Below are positions 11,806-23,973 of a stretch of 62,000 bases of DNA, one piece after another; the stretch's first letter is position 1, and the number at the start of each line of letters is the position of its first letter. Below the pieces are notes generated by a model. It had not been told where the DNA came from, did not search any database, and worked only from the letters and a program-made list of their open reading frames with translations. Source of the stretch: Symbiodinium natans (lineage: Eukaryota > Sar > Dinophyceae > Suessiales > Symbiodiniaceae); NCBI GenBank assembly GCA_905221605.1, contig CAJNDS010002149.1, forward strand, positions 291,972 to 353,971, given 5' to 3'. Both the position numbers and the translations under genes were made by a program.

Positions 11806-12312
11806 AAACAACAAGCCCTAAAGCCTAAAGCCTTCAAACCTAACAGAACCCTAACCGCCTTAAACTCTGGAAACCCAAACCCTACAAACCCCAAAACCCG
11901 CAACGCTAAAGCGCAAACTAAACACATAAAGCCGGAAAGTGAGAGACCCTTTGACCCTAACGCCTGAGAACAAGCCATCCCAAATCCCCAAACTTTACAC
12001 TCACCGCCCTGAACCTTGAAAACCCTGAAAACCCTAGAACCGAAAACCCGAGGCTTGAAACCCAAAACCCTACAAACCCAAACCCTTAAGCTTAAAACCC
12101 AAGCCCTTAACCTTCAACCGCAGAAGCAAGTGACACTGAAAATGCAGCGCATAGTGACTTCAAACAGGGCGTGCCAAGTGCCGAAAATGCAGGGCTTTAG
12201 GTTGAAGGGTTTTAGGCTTCAGGGTCGAGGGCTTCTAGGGTCGAGGGCTTCTAGGGTTTAGGGCTTCCAGCGTTTAGGCTTTTCAAGTTGTTGTTGACCC
12301 TTGACCCTAACC
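11806..12312. repeat. Interstitial telomere-like tract, changing orientation
   Basis: From about 11806 to 12115 the plus strand is full of CCCTAAA-like words (CCCTAAAGCCTAAAGCC, AACCCTAGAACC, CAAACCCTTAAG). From about 12192 to 12312 it becomes G-rich (TTTAGGTTGAAGGGTTTTAGG, TCTAGGGTTTAGGG). The units are degenerate, so this is old. No gene. Confidence 0.6.
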
Positions 12313-14572
<2,260 letters not shown>

Positions 14573-15352
14573 CCACTCCTTGTGGATGCATACCCATCGC
14601 TGGTGATTCCTCCAGGGAGGCCCTTGGGCGTCGCGCGCAACTTTCAGCCATCAATAGCGCGGTTGAATTCGTTTCGATCTGCTGTCAAGAGACGTCGTCT
14701 AACTCTTTCAAAAACACTTGTTTCAAGTGTTTTTGGTTGTCTCTGCGCCTTTCTTTCTCCTCTTCTACCTTCAGGTCCTGCAACCAAAACTGTTTAATCT
14801 GAAACCCAATATGGGCGCAGCAAAACTGATCAAAAAGGTAGGTAAGCTTCATTCACAGTAAGTTGAACAAACCTGGGTTGAATTTTTTTCCGAGTTGAGC
14901 GAACAAATGCGATCCACCGTCTTGGTGTTTGGGTTGTGAAAACCGTGCCTCTGTACTGGCACTACTGATGGCCCTCTTGGCCCTAAAGTACAGGGGAGGA
15001 AAAACCTCCTCCTAGGCTACCATCCTCTTTGGGATGCTACCAGAGGCTGTACCTCATGAGAGGAATGAAACCTCCTGGCAAAGAGCTCCTCAGGTTTTTG
15101 ATGCAGGGGGTGCAAACCGTGAGAGGAGGGCCAGGGGTGCTCTCTGGCAGCGAGGATGAACCTCAGCTTATCATCCTCTTTGGGATGCTACCAGAGGCTG
15201 GTACCTCACGAGAGGTTAGGAACCTCCTGACAAAAGGTCCCTCAAGGCCTTTGGTGCACTTTGTGCAGGCTGTCAGAGGGAGGCGGTCAGGGTTCCGCTC
15301 CGGTAGCGAGGATGGTACCTCTTTACTGTCCTCGCTGGGAGGATGCAACCTC

Positions 15353-16140
15353 CTAGGCTGCATCAGCTGGTGGTTCCCGCAGTGGAACCAACTCCCAGCG
15401 AGGCTCCTCCATGATGTTGCCGAGGGGTCGTGCTAGCCCATAGTCTGGCGACGGCAACTCATACAGGACTTTCATGTCGATGAGAGCCTCGACAAACACC
15501 ATGTCCATGTTCTTTAACTCCCACAGCAACAGGCTTGCCAGCATGGGGATGCTGGCATGGTGGAGGCTGACCCACCTCTTGACTTTGCTGCTAAGGGTGG
15601 GGGAGTCTTGGTCAAACCACCGGAAGAACGAGACGAGCCGGGTTTGGCTGGGGAAACCATAGTGTTCCCTCGTGCTCCAGTTGGCTACGTCCAGGGACGT
15701 TAACCGGTGGTACTTGGCCATTCCCAAGTACCCCCAGTTATGCTCCCCTTGATCTCGGGGATGGAGGTACCCCTCCGGAAGGCGTAGTCCGCACCAGAAG
15801 CACAACATAATGCACATCTGGAGGAACGAACCGTCCGGTGTTGGGCGGATGGGGGCCACCATCCGCTCAACGGTGTAGGCCCTCAGGTCCTGGGCTGGGA
15901 GCCCAGGCACCTCGACCTGGAGGGAACCTCCGGCAGACCTGGGGCCAGGAGTCGAGGGACAGCGCAAACAGCTCCCACTCGAAACTCGAAGTGGCGGGCA
16001 TCTTGGGGGCCCACCTTCAGGACCCAACGCGGTTCCCGGTCAAGGGTAAACACCACCCTTGACCCTCCCCGAGCAAGCATGGTCAGGTACCGGATCTTGC
16101 CCTGGACCTCATACGAGGCCTGGTCGGGCATCTGGTTGGC
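15353..16140 (-). pseudogene. Kinase-like domain of retroelement, copy A (frameshifted)
   Basis: Two overlapping minus frames make one decayed kinase-like fold. The N-lobe part (16140 to about 15900) has ARGGSRVVFTL then WVLKVG, resembling a glycine-rich loop and the VxK lysine. The C-lobe part has VERMVAPI, a hinge-like strand, then YHRLTSLDVANW in place of catalytic loop plus DFG. The usual HRD aspartate is not evident. One or more frameshifts near 15900-15950 break it. In transcription order it follows a Pro-rich linker, and in copy C the linker follows RNase H. The same order is seen at 59-62 kb. Kinase-like is a fold-level inference from motif order, and activity is doubtful. Confidence 0.5.
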
Positions 16141-16919
16141 TAGGCCATTGCCTCGACTGCTTGCTCGGAGGATAAGGTTACCTCCCTCGTTATAGGGCCT
16201 GGTGCCCGTGTTAAGGTCTGCCGGGGGCTCCTGGTCCTCCTGGTCCTGCTCCTCCACTGCGGCAGGCTCCGGACTGGTTTCGAAGGTATCCCCTGAGCTC
16301 TGAACTTAGTCCCATTCTCGGGAGGCCCCCCACCAGCTGGAGGACCACCCTCCGGACCAATGCTCGTCCCCCCATTGCTGCCATCCTTCCCATTCTTCGT
16401 GCCCCCATCCAGGGTGGGCGGCACGTTTGGCTGGCGGTGGCATGGTGGGACCGTTTGGACTGCCTCGGAGACAGCCTGCTGCCTCTGAGCCCTGGCTTTC
16501 TTACCCGGCCTATTTCTCTGCCTCTGCAAGGTGTAGTCATCTACGAACCTCTGCGCCGGGGTCCTGCGTTCGAGCAGGAACTCTCCCTTGCCTTGGGCTT
16601 TGCCGGGCTGCCTGCTCGGAGGAGGAACCTCCCTCTTTCTATTCTCCCAAGCCTTTGCCTCCGGAGGCTGCCCCTCCCCTGCCGGTGTTGTGGTTGGCAG
16701 TTCCTGGTTGTTTTCCTCCTTTGTCTCGGCAGGGGCTGCATTGGAGGAGGCACTGGCTTGGGAGGGTAGCCCCTCCTGAGTGTCGTCGCCGGTGGGGTGG
16801 TGTAGAGCCTTTGGTTTCTGGGGGGCCCCACCCTCCGGCTTTTCTTCTTCACTCTTCACTGGGGCCTCCTGGGCCTCCTGGCCCTGGGAGGGCAGGTCCT
16901 CCTGCTTCATTTCCGCCAT
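16140..16919 (-). CDS. Proline/glutamate-rich linker ORF, copy A
   Basis: 259 codons from MAEMKQEDLPSQ. Low complexity, rich in Pro, Gln, Glu and Lys, predicted disordered. In copy C the same text follows the RNase H tail in one reading direction, so it is probably an inter-domain linker and not an independent protein. It carries many GGAGG/CCTCC hairpins in its DNA, for example 16339-16353 and 16621-16632. It differs from copy C by a replaced stretch at about 16285-16500. Confidence 0.5.
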   Translation of the reverse strand: MAEMKQEDLPSQGQEAQEAPVKSEEEKPEGGAPQKPKALHHPTGDDTQEGLPSQASASSNAAPAETKEENNQELPTTTPAGEGQPPEAKAWENRKREVPPPSRQPGKAQGKGEFLLERRTPAQRFVDDYTLQRQRNRPGKKARAQRQQAVSEAVQTVPPCHRQPNVPPTLDGGTKNGKDGSNGGTSIGPEGGPPAGGGPPENGTKFRAQGIPSKPVRSLPQWRSRTRRTRSPRQTLTRAPGPITREVTLSSEQAVEAMA

Positions 16920-17090
16920 TGCGCACGGGGGGGTTGGGCCCTTCTACTGGCTTGGCTGCCTGCGCTGGCTGCGGATGGGATTTGTCGTTTCTGGCTTGAG
17001 TTGCGACTTACATCGGGAGTCCTTTTTAAAACAACAAGCTGCAGCAAGTTTTTGCGAAACCGTTCGGGTTTTTAGGGACAGCTAAACCTG

Positions 17091-17830
17091 GGTTGAATTT
17101 TTTTCCGAGTTGAGCGAACTAGTGCGAACCACCTCCTTGGTGTTTGGGTTGTGAAAACCGTGCCTCTGTACTGGCACATCTGATGGCCCTCTTGGCCCTA
17201 TGGTACATGGGGAGGAACAACACCTCCTCCTAAGCTACCATCCTCTTTGGGATGCTACCAGAGGTTGTACCTCATGAGAGGAATGAACCTCCTGGCAAAA
17301 CGTTCCTCAGGGTTTCTGGTGCACTGGGTGCAAACCGTGAGAGGAAATCGGCCAGGGGTGTGTTCTCTGGCAGCGAGGATGAACCTCAGCTTATCATCCT
17401 CTTTGGGATGCTACCAGAGGCTGATACCTCATGAGAGGTTAGGAACCTCCTGACAAAGGGTCCCTCAAGGCCTTTGGTGCACCCTGTGCAGGCTGTTAGA
17501 GGGAGGCGGTCAGGGGTGGTTTCTCTGGTAGCGAGGGTGACCTTCACTTTATCCTCACTGGGAGGATGCAACCTCCTAGGTTTGTTCAGCTGCCGGTGCC
17601 TTCAGGGATTTTGCACAGGGGGTCTGCTGCAACTTGGGCTGTCCCTTGCACCTGCTGAAAGAGGCCGCGGATGGCATTGGTTGGCTCGGGCTTAAACTGC
17701 GCCTTGCACCTGGGGTCCTTTTTAAAACTGCATGCAACTGAAAGTTTTTGCGAAACATTTTAAACCTGCTGGGTTGAACCCAGGTTTCAACCCGGTTCGG
17801 AGAACCCCAGCACAACTCAGACCCTTAAAC
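17091..17830 (-). repeat. Block 1 3' region, short copy B
   Basis: Begins with the same TTTTTTTCCGAGTTGAGCG leader as copies A and C and holds only the non-coding hairpin-rich part, then a short divergent tail to a CTGGGTT/AACCCAG inverted repeat near 17774-17788. It has no coding part. Looks like a 5'-truncated insertion of the same element next to copy A. Confidence 0.75.
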
Positions 17831-18284
17831 TAGTTCGAATTTTTTTTTCCGAGTTGAGCGAACAAATGCGATCCACCGTCTTGGTGTTTGGGTTGTGAAA
17901 ACCGTGCCTCTGTACTGGCACTACTGATGGCCCTGTTGGCCCTAAAGTACCGGGGAGGAAAAACCTCCTCCTAGGCTACCATCCTCTTTGGGATGCTACC
18001 AGAGGCTGTACCTCATGAGAGGAATGAAACCTCCTGGCAAAGAGCTCCTCAGGTTTTTGGTGCAGGGGGTGCAAACCGTGAGAGGAGGGCCAGGGATGCT
18101 ACCAGAGGCTGGTACCTCACGAGAGGTTAGGAACCTCCTGACAAAAGGTCCGTCAAGGCCTTTGGTGCACTTTGTGCAGGCTGTCAGAGGGAGGCGGTCA
18201 GGGTTCCGCTCCGGTAGCGAGGATGGTCCTCTGTCTCGCTGGGAGGATGCAACCTCCTTGGCTGCATCAGCTGGTGGTTCCCGC

Positions 18285-19024
18285 AGTGGAACCAACTCCC
18301 AGCGAGGCTCCTCCATGAGGGGTCGTGCAAGCCCAAAGTCTGGCGACGGCAACTCATACAGGACTTTCATGTCGATGAGAGCCTCGACAAACACCATGTC
18401 CATGTTCTTTAACTCCCACAGCAACAGGCTTGCCAGCATGGGATGCTGGCATGGTGGAGGCTGACTTTTCTGCTAAGGGTGGGGGAGTCTTGGTCAAACC
18501 ACCGGAAGAACAAGACGAGCCGGGTTTGGCTGGAAAAACAAAAGTGTTCCCTCGTGCTCCAGTTGGCTACGTCCAGGGACGTTAACCGGGGTCCTTGGCC
18601 ATTCCCAAGTACTCCCAGTTGTGCTCCCCTTGATCTCGGGGATGGACGTACCCCTCCGGAAGGCGTAGTCCGCACCAGAAGCACAACATAATGCACATCT
18701 GGAGGAACGAACCGTCCGGTGTTGGGCGGATGAGGGCCACCATCCGCTCAACGGTGCAGGCTCTCAGGTCCTAGGCTGGGAGCCCAGGCACCTCGACCTG
18801 GAGGGTGAACCTCCGGCAGACCTGGGATCAGGAGTCGAGGGACAGCGCAACAGCTCCCACTCAGAGTGGTGGGCATCTTGGAGGCTCACCTTCAGGACCC
18901 AGCGGGATTCCCGGTCAAGGGTACACACCACCCTTGACCCTCCCCGAGCAAGCATGGTCAGGAACCGGATCTTGCTCTGGACCTCATACGAGGCCTGGTC
19001 GGGCATCTGGTTGGCTAGGCCATT
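18285..19024 (-). pseudogene. Kinase-like domain, copy C (frameshifted)
   Basis: Same domain as at 15353-16140. The N-lobe motif ARGGSRVVCTL and WVLKVS lie in one frame and the DVANWSTRE C-lobe motif in another, with frameshifts near 18750 and 18600. Lesions differ from copy A, so both decayed independently. Not expected to be functional. Confidence 0.45.
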
Positions 19025-19975
19025 CGCTGCCGATGGCCCCGCCGCTGGAACTGCCGGCGCCTGCGGAGCTGCCGCGGTGACTGGGACGACCTCCATGCCA
19101 GGCAAGCTTCTTCCTTCGGAGCGCTTTGGGCCTGACTCCCTGAACGACCCGGACCTCCACAGTGCCACACTCCGAGCGATGCTTAAGTTAACAATGGCCG
19201 TCCACCAAGGCCGGCTTGGAAGTGGTAGAGGAGTCATGTGTGGCGTCGGCGCTTCACTTGCAGCCTCAGTCGGAGTTGAAGCCGGCGATAGAGGCGATGG
19301 AGCTTGGAACGTTGTTTCCTCGAGAAGGGTCGGTCGGAGTCGGCGTCGAAGTCGGAGGCGCTCTTGCCGAGGAAGTTGGAGCCCGTGCCTGCCGGGCCAA
19401 CTCCTACAGCCTTGCGTCCTCGATACAAGTATTAGAATATGTGCTGCAGAGACGTCAAGGGCGCTGGCGGCGCTGGTGGCGGCCGACCTAGCCTCGACGT
19501 GGGGCCTGGTGCCCGTGTTAAGGTCTGTCGGAGCCTCCTGGTCCTCCTGGTCCTGCTCCTCCACTGGGGCAGGCTCCGGACTGGTTTCGGAGGTATCCCC
19601 TCCTGAGCTCTGGGCTTGGTCTCTGGCTTTCTTACCCAGCCTGTTTCTCTGCCTCTGCACATCTACGAACCTCTGCGCCGGGGTCCTGCGTTCGAGCAGG
19701 AACTCTCCCTTGCCTTGGGCTTTGCCGGGCTGCCTGCTCGGAGGAGGAACCTCCTTCTTTCTATTCTCCCAAGCCTTTGCCTCCGGAGGCTGCCCCTCCC
19801 CTGCCGGTGTTGTAGTTGGCAGTTCCTGGTTGTTTTCCTCCTTTGTCTCGGCAGGGGCTGCATTGGAGGAGGCATTGGCTTGGGAGGACAGCCCCTCCTG
19901 AATGTTGTCGCTGGTGGGGTGGTGTAGAGCCTTTGGCTTCTGGGGGGGCCTCACCCTCCGGCTTTTTTTCTTCAC
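18764..19975 (-). CDS. Linker plus kinase-like N-lobe ORF, copy C
   Basis: 403 codons. The first ~150 residues match the copy A linker (SRRVRPPQKPKAL, RRTPAQRFVDV). An unrelated segment rich in Arg, Pro and Ala follows (about 160-320, DNA 19024-19500), then the kinase-like N-lobe with GGSRVVCTL. It is disordered apart from the last part and probably a fragment of the polyprotein downstream of RNase H. Confidence 0.45.
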   Translation of the reverse strand: MKKKSRRVRPPQKPKALHHPTSDNIQEGLSSQANASSNAAPAETKEENNQELPTTTPAGEGQPPEAKAWENRKKEVPPPSRQPGKAQGKGEFLLERRTPAQRFVDVQRQRNRLGKKARDQAQSSGGDTSETSPEPAPVEEQDQEDQEAPTDLNTGTRPHVEARSAATSAASALDVSAAHILILVSRTQGCRSWPGRHGLQLPRQERLRLRRRLRPTLLEETTFQAPSPLSPASTPTEAASEAPTPHMTPLPLPSRPWWTAIVNLSIARSVALWRSGSFRESGPKRSEGRSLPGMEVVPVTAAAPQAPAVPAAGPSAANGLANQMPDQASYEVQSKIRFLTMLARGGSRVVCTLDRESRWVLKVSLQDAHHSEWELLRCPSTPDPRSAGGSPSRSRCLGSQPRT

Positions 19976-19978
19976 TCT

Positions 19979-20840
19979 TCACTGGGGCCTCCTGGGCCTC
20001 CTGGCCCTGGAGGGCAGGTCCTCCTGCTTCATTTCCGCCATTGCGCACGGGGGTTGGGCCCTTCCACTGGCTTGGCTGCCTGCGCTGGCTGAGAAAGGCT
20101 GCGGATGGGATTTGTCGTTTCTAGTTTGAATTGCGACTTTACATCGGGAGTCCTTTTTAAAACAACAAGCTGCACAAGTTTTTTGCGAAACCGTTCGGGT
20201 TTTTAGGGACAGCTGGCCACCACAACCCTCGCACACCCAAAGCTGCCTAGTTCCTAAAAGTTTCAAAACATGCATGACATGAACCCCTTCAATCGCACCC
20301 TCCCTTGATGCGCACATTGGTGTGCTGCCAGCGCCTCTAAGGTCTTGCGGTTTTTGGTGTGCAAAAGTTTTAGTTGGCACGGCACACCGGAGGTTGAGAC
20401 CGTCCCATTCCCAGGCATGTATGGATTTGGTCCGGACCAGTTCCTGGAACCATTCCTGCTGGGTAGTGGTGTGGCCACGACCTATGTTGGATCCCACCCG
20501 CTTTTTACAGGGCCTTGCATTGGCCTCGGGGTGTTTGCGGGCCTGCTTGTCCTGCAGGAAGACCTTGCAGACTGGGTGCTGGTTTTCTCCTACAGCGGTG
20601 TGGATCTTTTCAGCCCTGCTCGCCAGGAACTCTTGGGCTTTCTTGCTGCAATGGTCCTGATATTGGCTGGCTGCCCGGGCCTCGGGGCGGGCCAGCTCAG
20701 CCGCTTTTTCCCCACACAGTGTATCTGCCAGGTCATTGACCTGCTGCCTCCACGAGTTTTCCGCACCGACCTTCCGGAGGAAATCCTCCTTTGAAACATG
20801 GGACGGGACCCATTTCATTTTTAGGCGGTCGACATCCGTG
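19979..20840 (-). pseudogene. RNase H C-terminal part plus zinc knuckle, frameshifted from RT
   Basis: The frame reads DVDRLKMKWVPSHVS, where the PSHV and the later NDLADTL match the last catalytic part of retroelement RNase HI (the His loop and the final Asp). It is out of frame with the RT ORF, which ends at a TAA (20821-20823) in overlapping sequence, so a 1-nt shift has split one protein. Near its end are LWVCEGCGGQLSL and KTCAACCFKK, two CxxC pairs suggesting a zinc site. The next segment is the proline-rich linker. The upstream Asp-Glu-Asp half of RNase H is not obvious in the RT frame and may be lost. Confidence 0.55.
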
Positions 20841-22950
20841 GCTTGCCGGTGGCGATACGGCGGTCCACTTCTTCCTGATAAGTTTGCTGGAGGAGGTCAA
20901 GGACACGACACTCCTGTTGTGGGGTGTACATGGTGTGCCTGGCGCCCCGGGTATCCAGCCACGCATCACTATCCCTAGGCTGCCACCCAAGGTCGAGCAG
21001 GTAGGCAACGGTAGCTGCAAGAGGGCCCTTGACCATTTGCCACCTGCTGCTGGCTTCCTCTAGCTTTTGGACTGTAAGGCCCCAGGTTCTTTCCAGCAGG
21101 TCTTCCTTTCCGGTCCACCTTTTCTTGAGCTGGAACCAGGCTTCAACCTGCTGGACCATCAGCGTGCGACCCGGATCCTGGTACCTGTCGCTTACAGAGG
21201 ATAGCGCCACCTCCAGGTTGCCCATTTTCTGTCTGCCACATTGCTCAGCCAAGGCAGTCCGGAGCTTCTGTCTCCGGGTGGGTGGCATTCCCTGGGCTTG
21301 GTGGCCCCAAGTAAGGACGGAGGCCACCCCTCCCCTGAAGAGGCGGACCTTGGCCGGTACACCCGGGACTCGCAGTTGTTTCAGCTTTTTCTGCCGATGG
21401 CCCGCTTTGTGCCTGCGGGCTCTTTGCACCTTGACTCGCCTGACCCGACCCAGGGCACAGTCCAGGCCTAAGTCCTTCATGCTGTCACATATGGCCGGGT
21501 CCCCATCTTTGCGCAGCTTTTGTAGTTCCCTTCTGGCTTCGGCAGTGGTGCACAGGAAGCCTGTTTTCTTCAGGGACAAGCGGAGGTCGCTACCTTCCAA
21601 AAGCCGGCGAAGGGTTTTGTAACCTTCATAGACCGCAAATGCTGCCTGCTCGGGATGTCGCGCTTCGAAATCCGCTCCAATATCATCCACCCAGGTGTCC
21701 AGGGCGGTGATACTGTGGAGCTGAGCGGCTTCTTGCATTATTGGCTGGAGGTAAACCCTGGCCATCATTGTTGCGAAAGGGCACCCTGCTAGGATGCCCC
21801 TCGCAGGGAGGATCCCCTCCGAAAGGAGATCCTCTGCCACGAGATATCGTGTTCCCCGGTAGACTTGCATGACCAGGAGGGCTATAGCTGGCGGGAAGCC
21901 GGTCGCCACGATCCGCTCCTCCAGTTTGGTCCAGTTGACACTGTCATAGAAAGTCTGCAGGTCCAAAAGGACTGCACAGGCATGCTTGTTAGCCGCACGA
22001 CTAACTTCTCCTCTCAGGAGTCTCTGCATGCCTGTTTCTAGACAGGTGTTGCCCGGGGAGGCTTTATCCCATGGGAACTGCGCTGCAGTTTCTCGCATCC
22101 ATTTCTTTACGACCTGTGCTCTGCAGAAGCACCAGAGCCGATAGGTGATGGATGTGAGGGTTATAGGCCTTTCTATGTCAGCATTTTTGGGCAGGAGGGC
22201 CACATGGTGCGCCTGCCAGTGCTGTGGCGCCACTCCTGTGGTTTCAGCCAAGTTCAGGGCTTGGGTGAGCTGCTCATAGGCCGGTCCAGGGAGGTTTTTG
22301 AGGGCAGCATAGGTGAGCCCATCGAGACCTCCTGCTTTGTCCGTGACATTCTTGAGGATGGCCTCAAGCCCATCTGCTGTTATCTTAAACAGCGGGGAGG
22401 ACTTTGCCGCCTCCAGTAAGGTCTGGCCAATCGGGGGGGAAACCTCGACCTCTCCCCAAATAGCGACCCATTGCTTCCTTCTGCCCCCTGGGCGCTCTTC
22501 TCCAGGGAGGTTTTGGAAAGGCCGATCCAGGACTCTCTCACTCTTCTTGAGAGAACTGTACAGAGGTCTCATCCCTTTCGCTAATCCCGCTTGGAGCCAG
22601 TCCTTGTACTGGGCTTGCTGTTCCTTGGCTCTCTGCATTTGGAGGGCCGCCTCCTTGTGTCTGGCCACAACACTCAAGGAGCGCCACTGTGGTGCTGTTG
22701 TTGAGCATTGCCGGGACAGTTCGGTGAGGAAGGCAGCACCTTCAGCAATGTCTGGGCAGGCTGGGAGATTGCCTAGGTCCGGCAGGTGCTGCTGGGAGGC
22801 CGGCACCTCTTCCAGGATTCTGGCAATGCGTGCCCACCAGCCCACTTCAGAGCCTTTGGGGGCAGTGGAAGGGCGCTGCAAGACGAAGGGTCCCCATTGG
22901 GCCTGCCCACACCACCCTCTGCCAGTCCTGGGGCTCCAGGCCCCACACGC
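20821..22950 (-). CDS. Non-LTR-type reverse transcriptase
   Basis: The open frame spans 20821-23097, but the sequence is protein-like only from about 22950 (PSTAPKGSEVGWW). RT motifs in order: AGGLDGLTYAALK (fingers), then ALLPK, ITLTSITYRLW, HACAVLLDLQTFYDSV (motif A with its Asp), ARGILAGCPFATMMA (motif B), DTWVDDIGAD (motif C, WVDD in place of YxDD) and LSLKKTGFL (motif D). A thumb/connection region with many basic residues follows to the stop. The class fits a LINE-like RT. No endonuclease is visible between it and the coiled-coil ORF, so this copy is probably deleted there. It is intronless, and frameshifts at both ends make it a dead element. Confidence 0.8.
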   Translation of the reverse strand, partial: ACGAWSPRTGRGWCGQAQWGPFVLQRPSTAPKGSEVGWWARIARILEEVPASQQHLPDLGNLPACPDIAEGAAFLTELSRQCSTTAPQWRSLSVVARHKEAALQMQRAKEQQAQYKDWLQAGLAKGMRPLYSSLKKSERVLDRPFQNLPGEERPGGRRKQWVAIWGEVEVSPPIGQTLLEAAKSSPLFKITADGLEAILKNVTDKAGGLDGLTYAALKNLPGPAYEQLTQALNLAETTGVAPQHWQAHHVALLPKNADIERPITLTSITYRLWCFCRAQVVKKWMRETAAQFPWDKASPGNTCLETGMQRLLRGEVSRAANKHACAVLLDLQTFYDSVNWTKLEERIVATGFPPAIALLVMQVYRGTRYLVAEDLLSEGILPARGILAGCPFATMMARVYLQPIMQEAAQLHSITALDTWVDDIGADFEARHPEQAAFAVYEGYKTLRRLLEGSDLRLSLKKTGFLCTTAEARRELQKLRKDGDPAICDSMKDLGLDCALGRVRRVKVQRARRHKAGHRQKKLKQLRVPGVPAKVRLFRGGVASVLTWGHQAQGMPPTRRQKLRTALAEQCGRQKMGNLEVALSSVSDRYQDPGRTLMVQQVEAWFQLKKRWTGKEDLLERTWGLTVQKLEEASSRWQMVKGPLAATVAYLLDLGWQPRDSDAWLDTRGARHTMYTPQQECRVLDLLQQTYQEEVDRRIATGKPRMSTA

Positions 22951-22957
22951 CGAGTCC

Positions 22958-23868
22958 CTAGGCCACCGGGCCCAGCCCCGGCGGGGCATTGGCATTGCCA
23001 GGAGGCATCCCCTCCTGGGTGTGCTCTTCAAGGCCGGGAGGGGTGGGGCCCTCCTGCGTGCGACGCCTCTTTGCTTCTCGCTCCGCTTTAATCTCATGGA
23101 GTTTCTTCTCTTGCTCCTCGTTGAGGCTTACCCCCAACTCATGGAGGATGCTGTCGACCTCCATGTCCGCAGCGGATTCGCAGAAGACTTTCTCTTTGAG
23201 TAGGCCTGAGCTTGCCTCTACTGCCTTCTGTGCCCTCTCAGCTTGCTCATTCAGCACAATCATTTCTTGTAGAAGCTGCCTTAATGACTCCTTCGCCATG
23301 TCTATGCGCTTCTGCAGGCCAATCTTTTGATCGGCGATGTGCTTGAGCTTGCCTGCTGCGCTCTGCCAGCTCTGGCTGGCCTGGCTCGCAGCTTGGGAGG
23401 GCGTCACCTCCTGACTGGCCTTGAGGCCTTTCAGGTAGGCTTTGACCTCCTCCGGCAGGGCGGCTTCATGCTTCTGGCACAGGTCTGTGAGGTCGTCCAC
23501 TTCTTCTTTGACCTGTGCCTTGGGTGGTCGGTACCCTGCCTCCTGGAGGTTCTTTTGCACGCTTCAGGCACATTGTCCCATGCCACTCCTAGGGCTTGCA
23601 GGACCTTGTTCGGCAGTGGTGTTTTCGGAGTCTTGGGCTTCTTTGGCGGCTGCCAGTAAGCGGCCTCAGCCACTGTAGGCCATTGTGGCTTCCACTGGCT
23701 CCAGTTCTGTCTCGCCTTGCGAATGCTGTTTGCCCAGGGTGTTCTGCATTTCTTGCAGAGCATGTGCGGCTGAGCCTTGTCTGCCCAAATCCATCCTTTG
23801 CAGCTTTGGCCACTGCAACAGATGTACTCGCGGGGGGCCATGGCTAAGAGGAAGGCACCTCTGGGCAA
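22958..23868 (-). pseudogene. Zinc-ribbon/coiled-coil ORF of block 1 (one frameshift)
   Basis: The first frame (23868 down to about 23555) opens with MPRGAFLLAMAPREYICC; its inner Met at 11 may be the true start. A zinc ribbon follows with pairs CCSGQSC and CKKC, spaced like a CxxxxC...CxxC treble clef, and tryptophans at WIWADK. After a shift near 23555 the second frame (to 22958) is a long charged coiled coil with ITQ-free heptads (VKEEVDDLTDLCQKHEAAL, then LQKRIDMAKESLRQLLQEM) and a Pro/Gly-rich end. Position just behind a spliced-leader relic and ahead of RT suits an ORF1-like nucleic-acid-binding protein. Confidence 0.6.
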
Positions 23869-23945
23869 ACTGTCCTAGGCTGGCTACCAGGCTAGGAAGG
23901 CTGAGACCTCCGAAACTTCCCTCAGGCTACTCCTTGGGCCGAAAA

Positions 23946-23966
23946 CTTGAGCCAAATGGCTACGGT
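23946..23966 (-). other. Relic dinoflagellate spliced leader
   Basis: On the minus strand this reads ACCGTAGCC, then ATTTGGCTCAAG. The 22-nt dinoflagellate spliced leader has four T where this has three and is otherwise identical. It lies about 80 nt upstream of the first ORF of block 1 and is followed at once by TTTTCGGCCCAAG, possibly an older degraded 3' leader half. Leader sequence in genomic DNA means a trans-spliced mRNA was reverse transcribed and inserted. Confidence 0.8.
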
Positions 23967-23973
23967 AAACTAG

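Larger units (their letters stand above)
14870..17090 (-). repeat. Block 1 3' region, copy A
   Basis: Long copy of the 3' part of the block 1 element. It starts at AACCTGGGTTGAA plus a T run near 14873 and ends with the shared GTTTTTAGGGACAGCT near 17080. It is collinear with copy C (17830-20215) apart from indels and replaced internal stretches. Its left ~500 bp is non-coding and packed with GAGG/CCTC hairpins; the rest encodes the kinase-like domain and proline-rich linker. Confidence 0.85.
17831..20215 (-). repeat. Block 1 3' region, copy C (attached to RT)
   Basis: The copy continuous with RNase H and RT. Shared sequence with copy A runs from the TTTTTTTTCCGAGTTGAGCG near 17840 to GTTTTTAGGGACAGCT near 20213. 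It differs by deletions in the non-coding part (about 18090) and by a different 480-bp stretch at about 19024-19500. Confidence 0.85.

Noticed and set aside
19902-20129. Plus-strand ORFs opposite the linker and RT
   Set aside because: Shadow frames of minus-strand coding sequence with Trp/Leu/Cys-rich composition and no domain.
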